64,000 bases of DNA from Acinetobacter lwoffii (GTDB lineage Bacteria; Pseudomonadota; Gammaproteobacteria; Pseudomonadales; Moraxellaceae): NCBI RefSeq assembly GCF_019048525.1, contig NZ_CP077369.1, positions 2,666,001-2,730,000 of the forward strand, read 5' to 3'. How positions within the stretch are numbered: the first letter of the stretch is position 1; every line of letters begins with the position of its first letter. A program made the translations under genes and the position numbers. A model generated the notes under the pieces. The model worked only from the letters and a program-made list of their open reading frames with translations. It was not told the origin of the DNA and did not search any database. This document shows positions 63,892 through 64,000 of this stretch, one piece after another.

Positions 63892-64000
63892 GTATGCTCC
63901 TTTTTACAGGTCTAAGCATACTGTTTTTTTATAAAATAGTGAAATGAATGCCGGTTTATAAAGAATAAAAATCCCTTGATCAAAATCATTGAAAAAGGGA

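Noticed and set aside
1..64000. CRISPR arrays, tRNA or rRNA genes, prophage
   Set aside because: No regularly spaced repeats, cloverleaf ends or phage structural proteins were seen; the only mobile element is the IS630 copy.
63930..64000. Possible hairpin TCCCTT...AAGGGA at the right end
   Set aside because: Arms are too short and far apart, and the window ends there, so no call is possible.

Overview
The window is a chromosomal stretch of an Acinetobacter-like gammaproteobacterium (Moraxellaceae). The evidence is the protein content: an oversized TamA with a long N-terminal extension, a BlsA-like short BLUF photoreceptor, a Coq7-type hydroxylase, and a cyoABCDE oxidase operon next to rpsF-rpsR-rplI-dnaB-alr. 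Base composition is moderately AT-rich and intrinsic terminators of the form AAAGCCC...GGGCTTT are frequent. No species can be assigned from the sequence alone. I saw no rRNA, tRNA, CRISPR array, prophage or plasmid genes.

Layout. 1-2.8 kb: two small lipoproteins and xseAB (exonuclease VII). 2.9-5.6 kb: an AT-rich stretch of small orphan genes, all on the minus strand, with closely spaced minus-strand terminators; it holds one 46-residue gene found only by reading (4263-4403). 5.7-13 kb: tamA-tamB, which export and insert outer-envelope components. 13-17 kb: an LplT-like MFS protein, coq7, a DUF1003 membrane protein and a VIT/CCC1 metal transporter, then two tiny single-span peptides. 17.5-21.6 kb: folB/folK, an ABC1/UbiB kinase-like protein, a MoeB/ThiF-type E1 enzyme and a PNPOx-fold stress protein. 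21.8-27 kb: an acyl-CoA synthetase, acyl-CoA dehydrogenase and SDR set with a divergent AraC regulator, probably a short or branched acyl-CoA degradation unit. 27-31 kb: prfA-prmC (translation termination) and two tandem glycine-zipper proteins. 31.3-32.2 kb: an 886-bp IS630-family element inserted 16 bp before a luciferase-like oxidoreductase gene. 33.5-38 kb: a shrunken flavin-monooxygenase-like protein, ppsR/ppsA and an RDD protein. 39-44 kb: cytochrome bo3 oxidase with haem O synthase. 44.5-48.5 kb: rpsF-rpsR-rplI with a likely S6:S18 autoregulatory leader, then dnaB and alr. 48.5-54 kb: a BLUF protein and the four-gene Anbu operon (ATP-grasp, alpha-E, transglutaminase, Anbu peptidase) divergent from a WYL regulator. 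54-64 kb: a frameshifted small gene, an FMN glutamate-synthase-like protein, the cluster LMW phosphatase-murB-ydcF-lipase, an Fe-alcohol dehydrogenase, a thioesterase and dnaX.

Most of the window is ordinary core genome. The parts most worth a second look are the Anbu/ATP-grasp operon with its neighbouring WYL regulator, the small-gene region at 3-5.6 kb, the tiny membrane peptides at 17.1-17.4 kb, the frameshifted basic peptide at 54.1 kb, the reduced monooxygenase at 33.6 kb, the HPPK that lacks an expected arginine, and the S6:S18 leader. I did not find a clear undescribed multi-gene defence or mobile system.
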